A stretch of 64,000 nucleotides of DNA from Saprospiraceae bacterium (lineage in GTDB: Bacteria > Bacteroidota > Bacteroidia > Chitinophagales > Saprospiraceae): assembly GCA_016715105.1 (NCBI GenBank), contig JADKBO010000024.1, forward strand, positions 62,001 through 126,000, in the 5' to 3' direction. The notes beneath the pieces were generated by a model. The model ran no database searches. It was not told the DNA's origin and saw only the letters and a program-made list of their open reading frames with translations. Each line of letters begins with the position of its first letter. Position 1 is the stretch's first letter. The translations under genes and the position numbers were made by a program. Shown piece after piece: positions 35,583 to 44,801 of this stretch.

Positions 35583-35942
35583 ATGATAAAGGAAGGTTTG
35601 CACAGATTATGGCTTGTTTTTGTAAATATTAAGCCAATCAAACCTCACAAGTTTATAGACTTGATTGAGATAGAGGATGATAATAATATGCCAGAGTTTA
35701 TTGGTGCATGGGCAAATATTATCATTAAAGCTGATGATATTCAGGAGGTAATACAAATTTTACCTGCAGGACTACTCGAAAAAAACTTTGAAGTGGTTTT
35801 TGTCGATAAAATTGAGAACATGAACAGCTTAGTGGAACATGAAAACTTAAATCAAATGGTATTAGATGAAGCAAACTGGATAAATGATAGTGAATTTGTT
35901 TTCATGATAAGTGATTGTATTTATCCATATGTTGATGAATAG
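35583..35942 (+). CDS. Hypothetical small acidic protein
   Basis: A 119-residue protein ('MIKEGLHRLWLVFVNIKPIK', 'FIGAWANIIIKADDIQEVIQ', 'NWINDSEFVFMISDCIYPYV'). Soluble and acidic, with a pattern of alternating short strands and helices. No domain recognised. Seventy-eight bases separate it from the previous gene, which ends in an AT-rich spacer. Confidence 0.55.
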   Translation: MIKEGLHRLWLVFVNIKPIKPHKFIDLIEIEDDNNMPEFIGAWANIIIKADDIQEVIQILPAGLLEKNFEVVFVDKIENMNSLVEHENLNQMVLDEANWINDSEFVFMISDCIYPYVDE

Positions 35943-36021
35943 TTTGCAATTTTTTTCACTATTAAAAAATAATTATATTTTTATACCAAACATAAGTATT
36001 TTGAAAGGCTTATAAAGTTCA

Positions 36022-36399
36022 ATGAAAGCAGAAGATATAATTTTATGGGAATCAAATATATTCTGGGCAATTAACAATGCTGCGGATTTGGAGCTGCAAA
36101 AAAATGCTTGGCTAGGTAAAAGTCCGGGAATTGTTTCTTCATTTTGGGAAGTTATTTCCATTCTATATGATGATTTTGGTTTTGAGGATTATATAGTATA
36201 TTATGAAAATACTTGTGGTGTAGATGAATTTTTATTGGAAATGAGAGAGTTGGATAAGTGGATTTCAGATTATAACCCTTTTGATTCACAAGAGCAGATT
36301 TTATCAGACCCTTTTTGGATTGAAATTACCAAAAAAGCTAAAATTACATATGATTTGGGTTGTCAATATAAACTCAAAAATGAAAAAAACCGACTTTAA
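36022..36399 (+). CDS. Hypothetical immunity-like protein
   Basis: A 125-residue protein, strongly helical and acidic, with many Trp, Tyr and Asp ('DIILWESNIFWAINNAADLE', 'FWEVISILYDDFGFEDYIVY', 'LDKWISDYNPFDSQEQILSD'). No signal peptide. Such composition is frequent in immunity proteins that neutralise nuclease-type toxins, but the family was not identified. A 27-codon ORF at 36427-36510 follows and looks like a fragment. Confidence 0.55.
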   Translation: MKAEDIILWESNIFWAINNAADLELQKNAWLGKSPGIVSSFWEVISILYDDFGFEDYIVYYENTCGVDEFLLEMRELDKWISDYNPFDSQEQILSDPFWIEITKKAKITYDLGCQYKLKNEKNRL

Positions 36400-36506
36400 T
36401 GTTTTTCTTAGAAAATCAGTGAAAAAATGATGAGATTTATTTTAGACTTTGAATATTTATTTTTGATCGCAATTGGGGCAAATATTATAAAAGACGGAGC
36501 AAAGAT

Positions 36507-36869
36507 TTAATCGTTACCGTATTTTCTTTGCCGAAGTCCATTTTTATCAATGACTGTTATTGCATTTTCAAAGACTATTTGTTTTTCTTGAACTAAGATC
36601 TCAAAAATTCTACCAGGCTCTTCTGGCCCAAAATTATCCATTCTAAAAAATACTACTCCTCCTTCAGGTCTAAAATTAAAATTGAAAATCAGTTCTCCAA
36701 AATCACTGTCAAATGTTAGGATTGTTCTTTTATTATTTATTGCTATTTCCATAACCTCAAAGTCCTTAATACCAGGAGATTCCAAAGCAATACATAGAAC
36801 ATCAAAACCTTTAGATCTTAAATAGAACACACTTTTTAAAGGAAAATTTTCATCGGAAAGTAATTTCAT
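36507..36869 (-). CDS. DUF5615 PIN-like toxin
   Basis: A 120-residue PIN-like nuclease. Acidic active-site residues are visible as Asp6 and Glu7 (LLSDENFP) and Asp54/Asp56 in 'TILTFDSDFGEL', the Mut7-C/PIN-like pattern. It is the second gene of a toxin-antitoxin pair: the DUF433 antitoxin gene ends 10 bases before its start. Likely target is RNA (family inference). Confidence 0.85.
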   Translation of the reverse strand: MKLLSDENFPLKSVFYLRSKGFDVLCIALESPGIKDFEVMEIAINNKRTILTFDSDFGELIFNFNFRPEGGVVFFRMDNFGPEEPGRIFEILVQEKQIVFENAITVIDKNGLRQRKYGND

Positions 36870-36879
36870 TTGAAATGAC

Positions 36880-37119
36880 TTAAGCTATTCTTTTTGATGG
36901 CTGGAATAGTAGACCATCTTTGATACAATCCTGGAGATAAAGGAAAATAGCTTTCAAAGATTCTTTATTAAGTGTTGGATAATTTTCAAGTATGTCTTTT
37001 TCATCCCAACCTTGGCCAAATAAACCCACAACATGTTCAACTGAGATGCGTGTACCCTTGATTAATGGTTTGCCCAATAATATTTCTTTATCAGAAACAA
37101 TGTAATCTTGCCAGTTCAT
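36880..37119 (-). CDS. DUF433 antitoxin
   Basis: A 79-residue protein beginning 'MNWQDYIVSDKEILLGKPLI' and continuing 'KGTRISVEHVVGLFGQGWDE', the standard DUF433 (VapB45-like) DNA-binding antitoxin sequence. The start at 37119 fits the family; a longer frame to 37203 does not. It pairs with the DUF5615 gene downstream and likely represses its own promoter. Confidence 0.87.
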   Translation of the reverse strand: MNWQDYIVSDKEILLGKPLIKGTRISVEHVVGLFGQGWDEKDILENYPTLNKESLKAIFLYLQDCIKDGLLFQPSKRIA

Positions 37120-37207
37120 TTTTTTTCTATTACAATACAAAGTTATGAACTTTTTAGCTAGCATGACAAATTTTGTAGCTGGAGAGAGATTTCCCCTATT
37201 CAAAAGA

Positions 37208-37726
37208 TCAATCCAATTTCTTCAAATTTTCCTCCATCCGTACCAAATACCGATGTTTCAAATAATATTCCTTTATGCCTTCCAAAACCTTTGCTGACTT
37301 GTCCCCAGAATCAAAGGCTAACATAAATGATTGTGATTGATCCAAAAGAGTAGTTTTGAAATCACTGATTTGATTTTTTACGTTTTCCAAGGCTTTGTCA
37401 TTTTCCTCCATCTGCAAATCCATGATGGCTTCGTTGATGTCCATAACTTCCATCAAAAAATCTTGTGGTACGGTATTTTGGCCTTCGGGAGCGAGAACAG
37501 CGTGCTCAGTCAAAATATACTTTATCCTCAACTCTTGATTGGAAAGCACTTTGTATGCTTCATTGTTGATGGAAGATAAACGTAAAGCTTCTTCTTGGGA
37601 TTCATCATCTTCTTGAGAAAAAAAATCGGGATGATAAGCCCGTGATTTTTCCAAAAACTTTTTTTTGAGCAGTTTTTGGTCTATTTCAAATGCTTCAGGA
37701 ATATCGAAAAATGTAAAATAGTTCAC
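37208..37726 (-). CDS. hscB: Fe-S assembly co-chaperone HscB
   Basis: A 172-residue J-domain protein. The HPD motif is at residues 32-34 (RAYHPDFF) within an N-terminal J domain; the C-terminal HscB oligomerisation domain follows ('PQDFLMEVMDINEAIMDLQ'). It delivers IscU to the HscA chaperone for iron-sulfur cluster transfer. It starts 9 bases after the rseP stop codon, so the two are probably co-transcribed. No isc genes are in view. Confidence 0.85.
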   Translation of the reverse strand: MNYFTFFDIPEAFEIDQKLLKKKFLEKSRAYHPDFFSQEDDESQEEALRLSSINNEAYKVLSNQELRIKYILTEHAVLAPEGQNTVPQDFLMEVMDINEAIMDLQMEENDKALENVKNQISDFKTTLLDQSQSFMLAFDSGDKSAKVLEGIKEYYLKHRYLVRMEENLKKLD

Positions 37727-37735
37727 GATATGTTA

Positions 37736-39070
37736 TTATTGAAAAAACCGATTGATATCCAGTCCGAGTGCGAAAACCATGAGGGTGATCAATAACACAA
37801 ATCCAGCGGTGGTCACAATTTCCATAAAACGATCAGATGGTTTTTTACCCGTGACTATTTCCCATAGTAAAAAGAGAACATATCCACCATCCAATGCAGG
37901 TATTGGGAGGATATTGAAGAAAGCCAAAATGATGCTCAACATGGCAGTGATGGTCCAAAACCTTTCCCAACTCCAAGATGCATCAAACAGAGTTGCAATG
38001 GAAAGCACGCTACCCAAGCTATCTTTAGCCTTGATGTTTCCTTTGAACATTTGGCCAAATGCTTTGATTTGATTGGTCAAAAATGAAACACCTTTTCCTA
38101 CCCCCGCAGGGAATTGCTTGAGCTATGGAATATTTCTCTCTAGAGATGGTAAGAAACTTGTCTTGTGCATAAAGCGCAGCGCCAATTGCGGCATTAGAAT
38201 CAAGAGCAGCCACCATTTGTAAAGTATCTTTGCCCCTCAATACGATCAATTTTACTTCCTCATTTTTGTGCTTTTTGAGCTCTGTAGAAAGTTGATTGAT
38301 GAAAATAGTAGGACTTCCATTCACAGATAAAATCTTATCATCTTTTTTAGACCTGCTTTTTCAGCAATGCTTTTATCGTTGACTTTGGCTATTTGTTGTG
38401 GGTATCTTTCCAAGATCAACCCTTTATTTTTATTACTAGGCGACGTAAGTTTTTGAGCAAAATTTGCGGGTACTTGCAGCGTTATTTCACTACCTTTTCT
38501 ATTTACTTCAAAGCTAGAGGCGTTGTTGAATACAATTTCTTCGGTAAAGATACCTCTGGAAAATCGATCAACAGGTTTGCCACCGATGCTGACCAATTTA
38601 TCGCCATCTTCGAGGCCCAATTCCATGCCAAGGCTATCGACCATGATGCCGTATTTCAAATCAGAATTTTTATAGTAAGTCTCTCCGTAGAAATACAAGA
38701 GTCCGGCAAAAATGAGAAAACCGAGGATGAAATTGACCACCACACCACCGACCATGATGATGAGTCTTTGCCAAGCTGGTTTTGCTCTAAATTCCCAAGG
38801 CTGTACAGGTTGCTCCAATTGCTCCTTGTCCATACTCTCATCGATCATTCCAGCAATCTTTACATAACCACCAAATGGTACCCAACCGATACCCCATTCT
38901 GTTTCACCAATTTGTTTCTTAAAAAGTGAAAAATATGGGTTGAAGAAAAGGTAAAATTTCTCTACCCGGGTTTTAAACCACTTTGCAGGTAGGTAATGAC
39001 CAAATTCATGAAGAACCACTAAAATAGAGAGACTCAATATTACTTGAAATACTATACTTACTATATCCAT
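37736..39070 (-). pseudogene. rseP: Site-2 protease RseP, split by two compensating 1-nt indels
   Basis: Over 445 codons the gene reads as RseP, but the middle is in another frame. The N-terminal part (39070-38321) has HEFGH at residues 21-25, membrane helices and the first PDZ half; the middle (38324-38025) continues the PDZ domain; the end (38080-37736) has the membrane motif 'NILPIPALDGGY'. A lost A in an A-run near 38345 (six instead of seven) and an extra C near 38112 (CCC for CC) explain both shifts; outer parts share a frame and the total length is a multiple of three. RseP is usually essential or important, cleaving anti-sigma factors and signal peptides, so sequence error is likely. 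Confidence 0.82.
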
Positions 39071-39175
39071 TATAATCGCTTACGAAATGCTGATTTTTAA
39101 ATTAATTTTGCTCAAATCTGTCTCGAATTTGCCTTCGATATTTCACAGACAAATAGGAAACAAACGCCCAAGTTT

Positions 39176-39206
39176 TTGGTTTGGTGTGCAAACATAGGTA
39201 TTTTTG
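39176..39206 (+). promoter_or_regulatory. Bacteroidota-type promoter of rsmE
   Basis: TTG at 39176-39178, 20-base spacer, TATTTTTG at 39199-39206. Spacing and both boxes match the -33/-7 consensus of the phylum; identical spacing is found at the act operon promoter. The GTG start of rsmE follows 27 bases later. Confidence 0.65.
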
Positions 39207-39232
39207 ATAAACATAACGCAAAACAAGAAAAA

Positions 39233-39928
39233 GTGTACCTATTTTATAGCAATCAAATAGACCAAAAGGAAGTAATTCTGGACGAAGAACAGTCCAGACA
39301 TGCCTCCAAAGTAATGAGATTGAAGGCAGGCGATGTTTTTGAGGTGACTTCTGGCCAAGGAGATAAAGTTACTTGTCGTATTGCTGAAATTGGCAAAAAA
39401 TCCTTGACTGGTACTATATTGGATAAAACAGTCTTACCTAGAAATCCTTTGAAAAGAGCCATCGCCATCGCTCCCACCAAAAATGCGGACCGTTTAGAAT
39501 GGTTTGTTGAAAAAGCTGTGGAGATTGGTATCGATGAAATTTTTTTCATAAAAACTCAGAGAAGCGAAAAGCCGAGGGTAAATCTTGAGCGGATGAATAG
39601 GATTGCCATCACGGCTTTGAAGCAATGTTATCAAACATTTATGCCACAATTCTATGAGTTGAATGATTTTGCTAAAGTAATCGAAAAGCTCCAAGATTAT
39701 CCAAACAGGTACATTGCGCATTGTGAAGACCCAGAACAACATCTCAAAACTTTTGGCCCATTCCATGATGGTGTCATTGTTTTCATAGGACCTGAAGGCG
39801 ATTTTAGTCCTCAAGAAGTTGATAAAGCCAAACTTTTAGGTTTTAGCGAGGTGTCGCTGGGGCCATCACGGCTCAGGACTGAAACGGCGGGTGTTTATGC
39901 GGTAACGGTGATGAATATATTTCAATAG
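39233..39928 (+). CDS. rsmE: 16S rRNA (uracil1498-N3)-methyltransferase RsmE
   Basis: A 231-residue SPOUT methyltransferase from a GTG start (VYLFYSNQIDQKEVILDEEQ), which matches the usual N-terminus; an upstream TTG at 39176 is part of the promoter. Features are 'RHASKVMRLKAGDVFEV' in the PUA-like domain, 'AIAPTKNADRLEWFVEKAVE' and 'IGIDEIFFIKTQRSE', and the SAM knot 'FIGPEGDFSPQEVDKAKLLG' with 'VSLGPSRLRTETAGVYAVTV'. It methylates U1498 of 16S rRNA. It is divergent from rseP. Confidence 0.93.
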   Translation: MYLFYSNQIDQKEVILDEEQSRHASKVMRLKAGDVFEVTSGQGDKVTCRIAEIGKKSLTGTILDKTVLPRNPLKRAIAIAPTKNADRLEWFVEKAVEIGIDEIFFIKTQRSEKPRVNLERMNRIAITALKQCYQTFMPQFYELNDFAKVIEKLQDYPNRYIAHCEDPEQHLKTFGPFHDGVIVFIGPEGDFSPQEVDKAKLLGFSEVSLGPSRLRTETAGVYAVTVMNIFQ

Positions 39929-40272
39929 ACGAGAGATGAGAGACGAAGGACGAAAGTTCAATAAATTTCATCTCTTTTAATCTCGTTGAAAAATACTTTT
40001 TTTTTCAAGTTTGCGCTACCCCCCAACTTTGACCAAACGAAATGCCATGAAAAAGACACTTGGTTTATTGGTGAAAAGCGTCTAAGAAGAATTTGAAAAA
40101 GGCAGTATTTGACACTTAAAGAGCTCTCTCTTTCAACTTCCTTCTTTCGTCTTTTTTCTTCCAAACTATTGCAATTAAGAAACTTCATATAATTTTAGGA
40201 CAGTTCATTTTGAATTCAAGTTTTATTTATTCACTTTTGGTTGAAAATGAACAACTATTAAAAAACCACATC
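39929..40272. other. Intergenic region
   Basis: Nothing coding is supported. It begins with a purine-rich GACGAGAGATGAGAGACGAA stretch similar in style to the repeat at 8718, and later holds pyrimidine-rich sequence (about 40125-40165). No good promoter match was found. Confidence 0.4.
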
Positions 40273-40911
40273 ATGAAACGCTTTGCCTTATTATCTATCT
40301 GCGCATTTTTTCTTTCTCTTGGGGTCAAAGCCCAAAAGGTAGACATTGACAATTTTAATGTCGAGGTGAAATATGCCAATTTACCTGATAATTATACACA
40401 CCCATCTGAAAGATCCTATTCTTTATTTGTGGATGGCGCAATAAATGGGTCTCGTGGAAACCTTAGAAATCAAATCAGAATATTTGGATGGACACCTGAA
40501 AATGATGACGTAAGTGACCTCAATGCAACTATAGTTTTAAAAAATATGACTGCTGGTAGGGCACTCCCTTCTAATAGAACAGAAGAGAAAAAGGACAAAG
40601 ATGGTAAAGTCATATCCAGAACCACTTATTACAAATATGGGGTAACGAACACTGGAAATGCAAGATTGGTCATTTACGGACCCAAAAACAGCTATGATTA
40701 TTATAAAGATGCTCGTAAGGACGCTCAGAAACAACGAGAAAAGGAAGAAAAGGAAAAAGAAAAGGCAAGAAAGAAGGGGGAAAGAGTCAAAGCTGAAGAG
40801 GAAAATCCATTCCTTAAATCTGTAAATACTCAAGTGCAGGAAGTTGAGGAGGTCACCAGAGTAAATAAAACTGGAAGGACCTTGGCTTATGACATAGATC
40901 TTGGTGAATGA
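40273..40911 (+). CDS. Secreted protein of unknown function, N-terminal part (probably frameshifted)
   Basis: A 212-residue frame with signal peptide MKRFALLSICAFFLSLGVKA. The mature part starts 'QKVDIDNFNVEVKYANLPDN' and has a lysine/glutamate-rich helical stretch at about residues 165-187. It ends 'LAYDIDLGE' and a TGA, but the next frame opens at 40901 and continues with related-looking sequence lacking a good start codon. Removing one G of TTGGTG near 40902 would join both into one secreted protein of about 400 residues. Start at 40273 chosen for the signal peptide. Confidence 0.65.
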   Translation: MKRFALLSICAFFLSLGVKAQKVDIDNFNVEVKYANLPDNYTHPSERSYSLFVDGAINGSRGNLRNQIRIFGWTPENDDVSDLNATIVLKNMTAGRALPSNRTEEKKDKDGKVISRTTYYKYGVTNTGNARLVIYGPKNSYDYYKDARKDAQKQREKEEKEKEKARKKGERVKAEEENPFLKSVNTQVQEVEEVTRVNKTGRTLAYDIDLGE

Positions 40912-41494
40912 AAAGGAATTCTATTTGAATGCAGAAAGTAAATTTTCAGAACATGGCAGCACATTTTTAAGAAACATTGAATCCAGAGTCAACAATCATC
41001 TCAATGAACTTTATGGCTTCAAACCCATGAGAAAAAATGCCAGATTTAAAAAGTTAGATTCCAAAGATCACCCTGAGTATAAAAACTACAATAATGCCAT
41101 GCAAGCAGTAAAGGTTATTTTTGGTAAAATGAGATATAATCAAGCCATTGACGACATCACACAAGACCTACAACCTATAATAGCTTATTTTGATGGCATT
41201 GCAAATAAGCTTGCTAGAAGTCAAGACAAAAATGATAAAAAGTTAAGAGCAGCGACTTATTATAATCTTGCACAAATTTATTATTACTTGGATCAACACG
41301 ATAAAGTCATTGAAATTGGTGAGCAAATCATTGATTCAAAACATGATGAGGGTGATGGCAAGGATTTTATAAAAAATGCCAATAAAATCATGGACCAATT
41401 GTATTTTTTAAATATGAAAAATAGACACATTGTTCCAACGAACGAGGCAGATAAGAAAGACGAAGTTGGTGAGGATGATTTGAGTATACCTTAG
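40901..41494 (+). CDS. C-terminal part of the preceding protein, TPR-like
   Basis: A 197-residue frame that begins only with TTG/GTG codons inside the previous gene, with no signal peptide. It reads 'NEKEFYLNAESKFSEHGSTF' then helical repeats, including the TPR-like 'AATYYNLAQIYYYLDQHDKV', and ends 'DEVGEDDLSIP'. It is best seen as the second half of the gene starting at 40273, separated by a single-base indel. Function unknown. Confidence 0.6.
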   Translation: MVNEKEFYLNAESKFSEHGSTFLRNIESRVNNHLNELYGFKPMRKNARFKKLDSKDHPEYKNYNNAMQAVKVIFGKMRYNQAIDDITQDLQPIIAYFDGIANKLARSQDKNDKKLRAATYYNLAQIYYYLDQHDKVIEIGEQIIDSKHDEGDGKDFIKNANKIMDQLYFLNMKNRHIVPTNEADKKDEVGEDDLSIP

Positions 41495-41560
41495 AAACCA
41501 TTACCTTTAGGTTTCAAGAATAGTTTTCTAAGTTTTTGGAAACTATAAAGTAATATGTAG

Positions 41561-42212
41561 ATGGATAAAAATGCAAAAGCGGTTGAACTATTCAACCAGC
41601 TTGCCGATCAATATCAGGATCAATATATGGATCTTGAGCTTTATGAAGAATCATTGGATTTGATATGTGAAGAGCTGGTTGAGGACGCCGAAATACTGGA
41701 TGTCGCCTGTGGTCCTGGCAACATCACCAAGTATTTGATGCAACAAAGAGGTGATTTTAAATTGTGGGGTGTGGACCTGGCGTCCAATATGCTTGACTTG
41801 GCAAGGATCAACAATCCTGAGGCTACCTTCCAAATCCTGGATGCCCGAAAAATTGGAAATATCAAGAAGTCTTTTGATGCAGTGGTTTGTGGCTTTGTGA
41901 TGCCTTATTTATCGCTTGGAAGAGAGTGTGCAAATGGTTTTTGGAGCTGCAAAAATTTTGAAAGAACAAGGTTACTTATACATAAGTACAATCGAAGGAG
42001 ATTACAAAAAATCTGGTTATAAAAAGGGAAGTACCAATGAGGGCGTTTTTATGTATTACTATGATGAAGCCTTTTTGACAGAATTGATCAAACGCACAGG
42101 TCTGGAGGTTATTGATGTAAAAAGAACTTCTTATTTACACAGGGGTGAACCAACCACAGACTTGATGATCGTGGCCAGGAATTTTGATCCAACAGCTATC
42201 CAAGACTTATAA
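41561..42212 (+). pseudogene. SAM-dependent methyltransferase, frameshifted
   Basis: A class I methyltransferase of about 216 residues if repaired. The first frame (41561-42022) has the SAM motif 'ILDVACGPGNITKYLM' and motif II 'LWGVDLASNMLDLAR'; after 'VVCGFVMPYLSL' the true sequence moves to the frame ending at 42212: 'EESVQMVFGAAKILKEQGYL' and 'DLMIVARNF'. One extra G near 41920 (CTTGGAAG for CTTGAAG) explains it. The 3' end overlaps the convergent receptor gene by 6 bases. Substrate unknown. Confidence 0.78.
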
Positions 42213-44225
42213 AATGCTCAGCTTTAGAGAAAAATAAATATTGGTTTTTGGTCCCACTTCATAATATCTACCTCCAGCTGCATTGATGAAAATATTGCTG
42301 TAATAAAGATCTGAAAGTATATACTGAATTCCTGCATTTGGTTCAAGTTGTATTTTGCCAAGTGTAAAAGAAGATTGCAAACCTACATTGGAAAACCAAA
42401 CTGGATTGATCGAAACAGTATTGGCCTCGTTGGCATACAATTGACCTTGATACCTTAATTGTCCACTGAAGGTTATTGCTTTAAAAAGCTGTGTTTGTCC
42501 ATTGAAATTTACTTGACTACCAGGAAGACCGGGCAATCGATTTTTGACATTTTGGTCGTTGGTAAAAGTCATTTGATTAAACACTCCTGATACTCCAAAT
42601 GAGGTTTTTGCCATTGGTAAAAATGACAAATCATATTCCAAACCTTTTCTATTGCTTTTTCCACCATTTTTATAAAAAATGCGTCCTGGTGTTTCCGGCA
42701 ATTCATAGGGCAAAAGCTCATTACTGGAAGTTGTCATGAACACATTGGCTTTTATGGATAGCTTTTTATTTTGAATGCCAATTCCTATTTCGTTGTTGAA
42801 TGTTCGCGCTGGCGTGAGGTTTGCAAAACCGCCCCCTTGAGGATTGTTACTGATTTCGGTCAATGTAGGAGTTTCAAACCCAGTCGTAGAAGAAGCAGAA
42901 AGTGTCAAAAGTTTGGATGCTGCAAAAGTGAAATCCAAACCACCACTCAAAGGATAAAAAGTTTGATCACCGCCTTGGTTTCCATCACTCAAAAAGAGGT
43001 CTTCAAGTGATAAATTGATTCTTTCCAATCTACCGTTTGCAACCAATGTAGTTTTATTGTTTCCTACTTTGAATTTAGAAAATAAACCAATGGTTGAAAA
43101 TGATTCATTTTGATCAAGCCTCAACTCACCAGAATCGGTTTTGAGGTTATCATTTCTGGTACGGTGGTCATTTTGAGCTTCCATATCCAATCCCAGATCA
43201 AGTTTTCCAAAGTCAGACAGCAAATTCAAAAAAGAAAGCGTGGTATTACCGCCATAAAACACCCGGTTGAAACTGACTTGCCCACCGTTGGCAAAAGGAA
43301 GTTGATTGGAGAAAGTCCTTCTGGCGGCGAAGCCAGTAGTTTGCCATGTTTTAAGTAAACTTATTTTTTTTTGAAAAATTACACCCAATTTTTGCTGGCT
43401 GACCGATTCTCCTGCACTGAAATCTACATTTTGCAAACGGGCACTTCGGGGTTCATCCATACTTTGTTGTAAGGTAATGCCACCAGCATCTTCAGCATCA
43501 GGACTATGAAAGCCATTGGCAATAAACTGGAGCGTACTTTTAGGAAAAATGAACATGGATTTTGCCAGAAAAGTATAATTGGAATAGGCACTAAATTCCC
43601 TAAAACCTTGATATTGAAGACCCCCAACTGACAAAAATAATTTACGCTTCGCTCTGCTTTGCCCATATGAAAGACTTGTTCGAAATAATCCATTAGAACC
43701 AATCGTCGATTTGATAGATGCCTCATTTTTGCTAGTAGGCCATAGACTTGCCATTTCGATTACGCCACCAGATGCGTTGGAATAGATGCCGCTTGCTGGG
43801 CCTTTCAGGACGTTTACAGTACTGAGTAAAGAAGGGTCAATGTTATCCACATCTGCTTGACCATCTGGAGTGGATTCGGGTAAACCGTCCAGCATCAATT
43901 TAATACCCCGGATACCAAAAGCAGACCGCATGCCAAAACCCCTGATGGAGATACGCATGTCCTGAGAAAAATTTTCGGTACTTGCAGTAAAGAGACCACT
44001 TGTTTTTTGTAAAATATCACCTAAGCCCAAACCTCTATTATTGGCAATATAAGCACTGTCGATTTGCTCAAATTTCAGGGGAATTCTGGTGTAATCCTTG
44101 ATTCTGGATTGATTGATGGAGACCTCTGGTAGCGTAAGATCATATGCAATTGTGTCTTGACCATTTAGCTGGACAAAAGCCAAACAAAAGCTGATGATAA
44201 TGAAGGCACCTCTAAGCATAAACAA
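42207..44225 (-). CDS. TonB-dependent receptor without carboxypeptidase-like domain
   Basis: A 672-residue outer-membrane receptor. Signal peptide (cleavage after LNG), plug domain with 'GLGDILQKTSGLF', 'ISIRGFGMRSAFGIRGIKLM', 'LDGLPESTPDGQADVDNIDP' and 'LKGPASGIYSNASGGVIEMA', then a barrel ending 'YFSLKLSIL'. The 'R-G-IKLMLDGLPESTPDGQ' plug is typical of FecA-like siderophore receptors. No N-terminal signalling domain. It is a lone gene, with no visible Fur or DtxR box. The substrate is probably an iron complex (inference). Confidence 0.87.
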   Translation of the reverse strand: MFMLRGAFIIISFCLAFVQLNGQDTIAYDLTLPEVSINQSRIKDYTRIPLKFEQIDSAYIANNRGLGLGDILQKTSGLFTASTENFSQDMRISIRGFGMRSAFGIRGIKLMLDGLPESTPDGQADVDNIDPSLLSTVNVLKGPASGIYSNASGGVIEMASLWPTSKNEASIKSTIGSNGLFRTSLSYGQSRAKRKLFLSVGGLQYQGFREFSAYSNYTFLAKSMFIFPKSTLQFIANGFHSPDAEDAGGITLQQSMDEPRSARLQNVDFSAGESVSQQKLGVIFQKKISLLKTWQTTGFAARRTFSNQLPFANGGQVSFNRVFYGGNTTLSFLNLLSDFGKLDLGLDMEAQNDHRTRNDNLKTDSGELRLDQNESFSTIGLFSKFKVGNNKTTLVANGRLERINLSLEDLFLSDGNQGGDQTFYPLSGGLDFTFAASKLLTLSASSTTGFETPTLTEISNNPQGGGFANLTPARTFNNEIGIGIQNKKLSIKANVFMTTSSNELLPYELPETPGRIFYKNGGKSNRKGLEYDLSFLPMAKTSFGVSGVFNQMTFTNDQNVKNRLPGLPGSQVNFNGQTQLFKAITFSGQLRYQGQLYANEANTVSINPVWFSNVGLQSSFTLGKIQLEPNAGIQYILSDLYYSNIFINAAGGRYYEVGPKTNIYFSLKLSIL

Positions 44226-44288
44226 GGTAGGTTTTTGAATTTCAAAAAAAAATTAATGCAAGGATAACAAGGTGTCTATAAGTGTTTT

Positions 44289-44669
44289 TTACTTTCCACT
44301 TACTGCGCTTGAATCTACAGCGGTAGGAATTATTTCTTCGATATAGACTGAAAGGTCACAAGTACATGGATTGTATTTTTTACTGTTGTCGGTAAGAAAT
44401 ACGTCAATGGTGTTTTTTATTCTTTTATTCATTTTATCCTTTATCACATAAATACCTTCAAAAGGACAATTTTCTAGTTTTACTTTGCTATGCATGGGGT
44501 AGGTGGCTAGCAAATCCCTGGAAATGGATGCAAATGGAATTGCTATACTATCAGTATGTTCTCCACTGGCTGTAATTCCCTTTTGGTGGTAGACGGTAAC
44601 CTTTACAGGTCCATTACCCCAAAACCATGAAAAGGGTAAAATGAGCAGCAATAACTTTTGTAAAAACAT
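44289..44669 (-). CDS. Exported 3D-domain (RlpA/MltA-like) protein
   Basis: A 126-residue protein from the ATG at 44669, with a hydrophobic N-terminal signal (MFLQKLLLLILPFSWFWG). The mature part 'VKVTVYHQKGITASGEHTDS' ... 'IPFASISRDLL' ... 'SKVKLENCPFEGIYVIKDKM' ... 'IDVFL' follows the 3D domain, named for its three Asp, a double-psi beta-barrel found in cell-wall lytic or binding enzymes. One of the classic Asp positions appears as KDKMN and another as IDVFL. Two further Cys (CTCDL) near the C-terminus may form a disulfide. Role in peptidoglycan is inferred. Confidence 0.7.
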   Translation of the reverse strand: MFLQKLLLLILPFSWFWGNGPVKVTVYHQKGITASGEHTDSIAIPFASISRDLLATYPMHSKVKLENCPFEGIYVIKDKMNKRIKNTIDVFLTDNSKKYNPCTCDLSVYIEEIIPTAVDSSAVSGK

Positions 44670-44801
44670 ATGAAATATTGCATTGAGTCTGACAAATGTA
44701 ACTTTTTTTTGAAAAGAAAAAACACAAAATGAATGGGCTTTTGTTTGTTTTAACTTCTGCAAATATCGAAGTATGAATGTCTATGTTGAGACTTTTTAAG
44801 G

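Noticed and set aside
36427..36510. 27-codon plus-strand ORF (MMRFILDFEYLFLIAIGANI...)
   Set aside because: Too short and without context; probably the remnant of a longer gene, and it overlaps the DUF5615 end.
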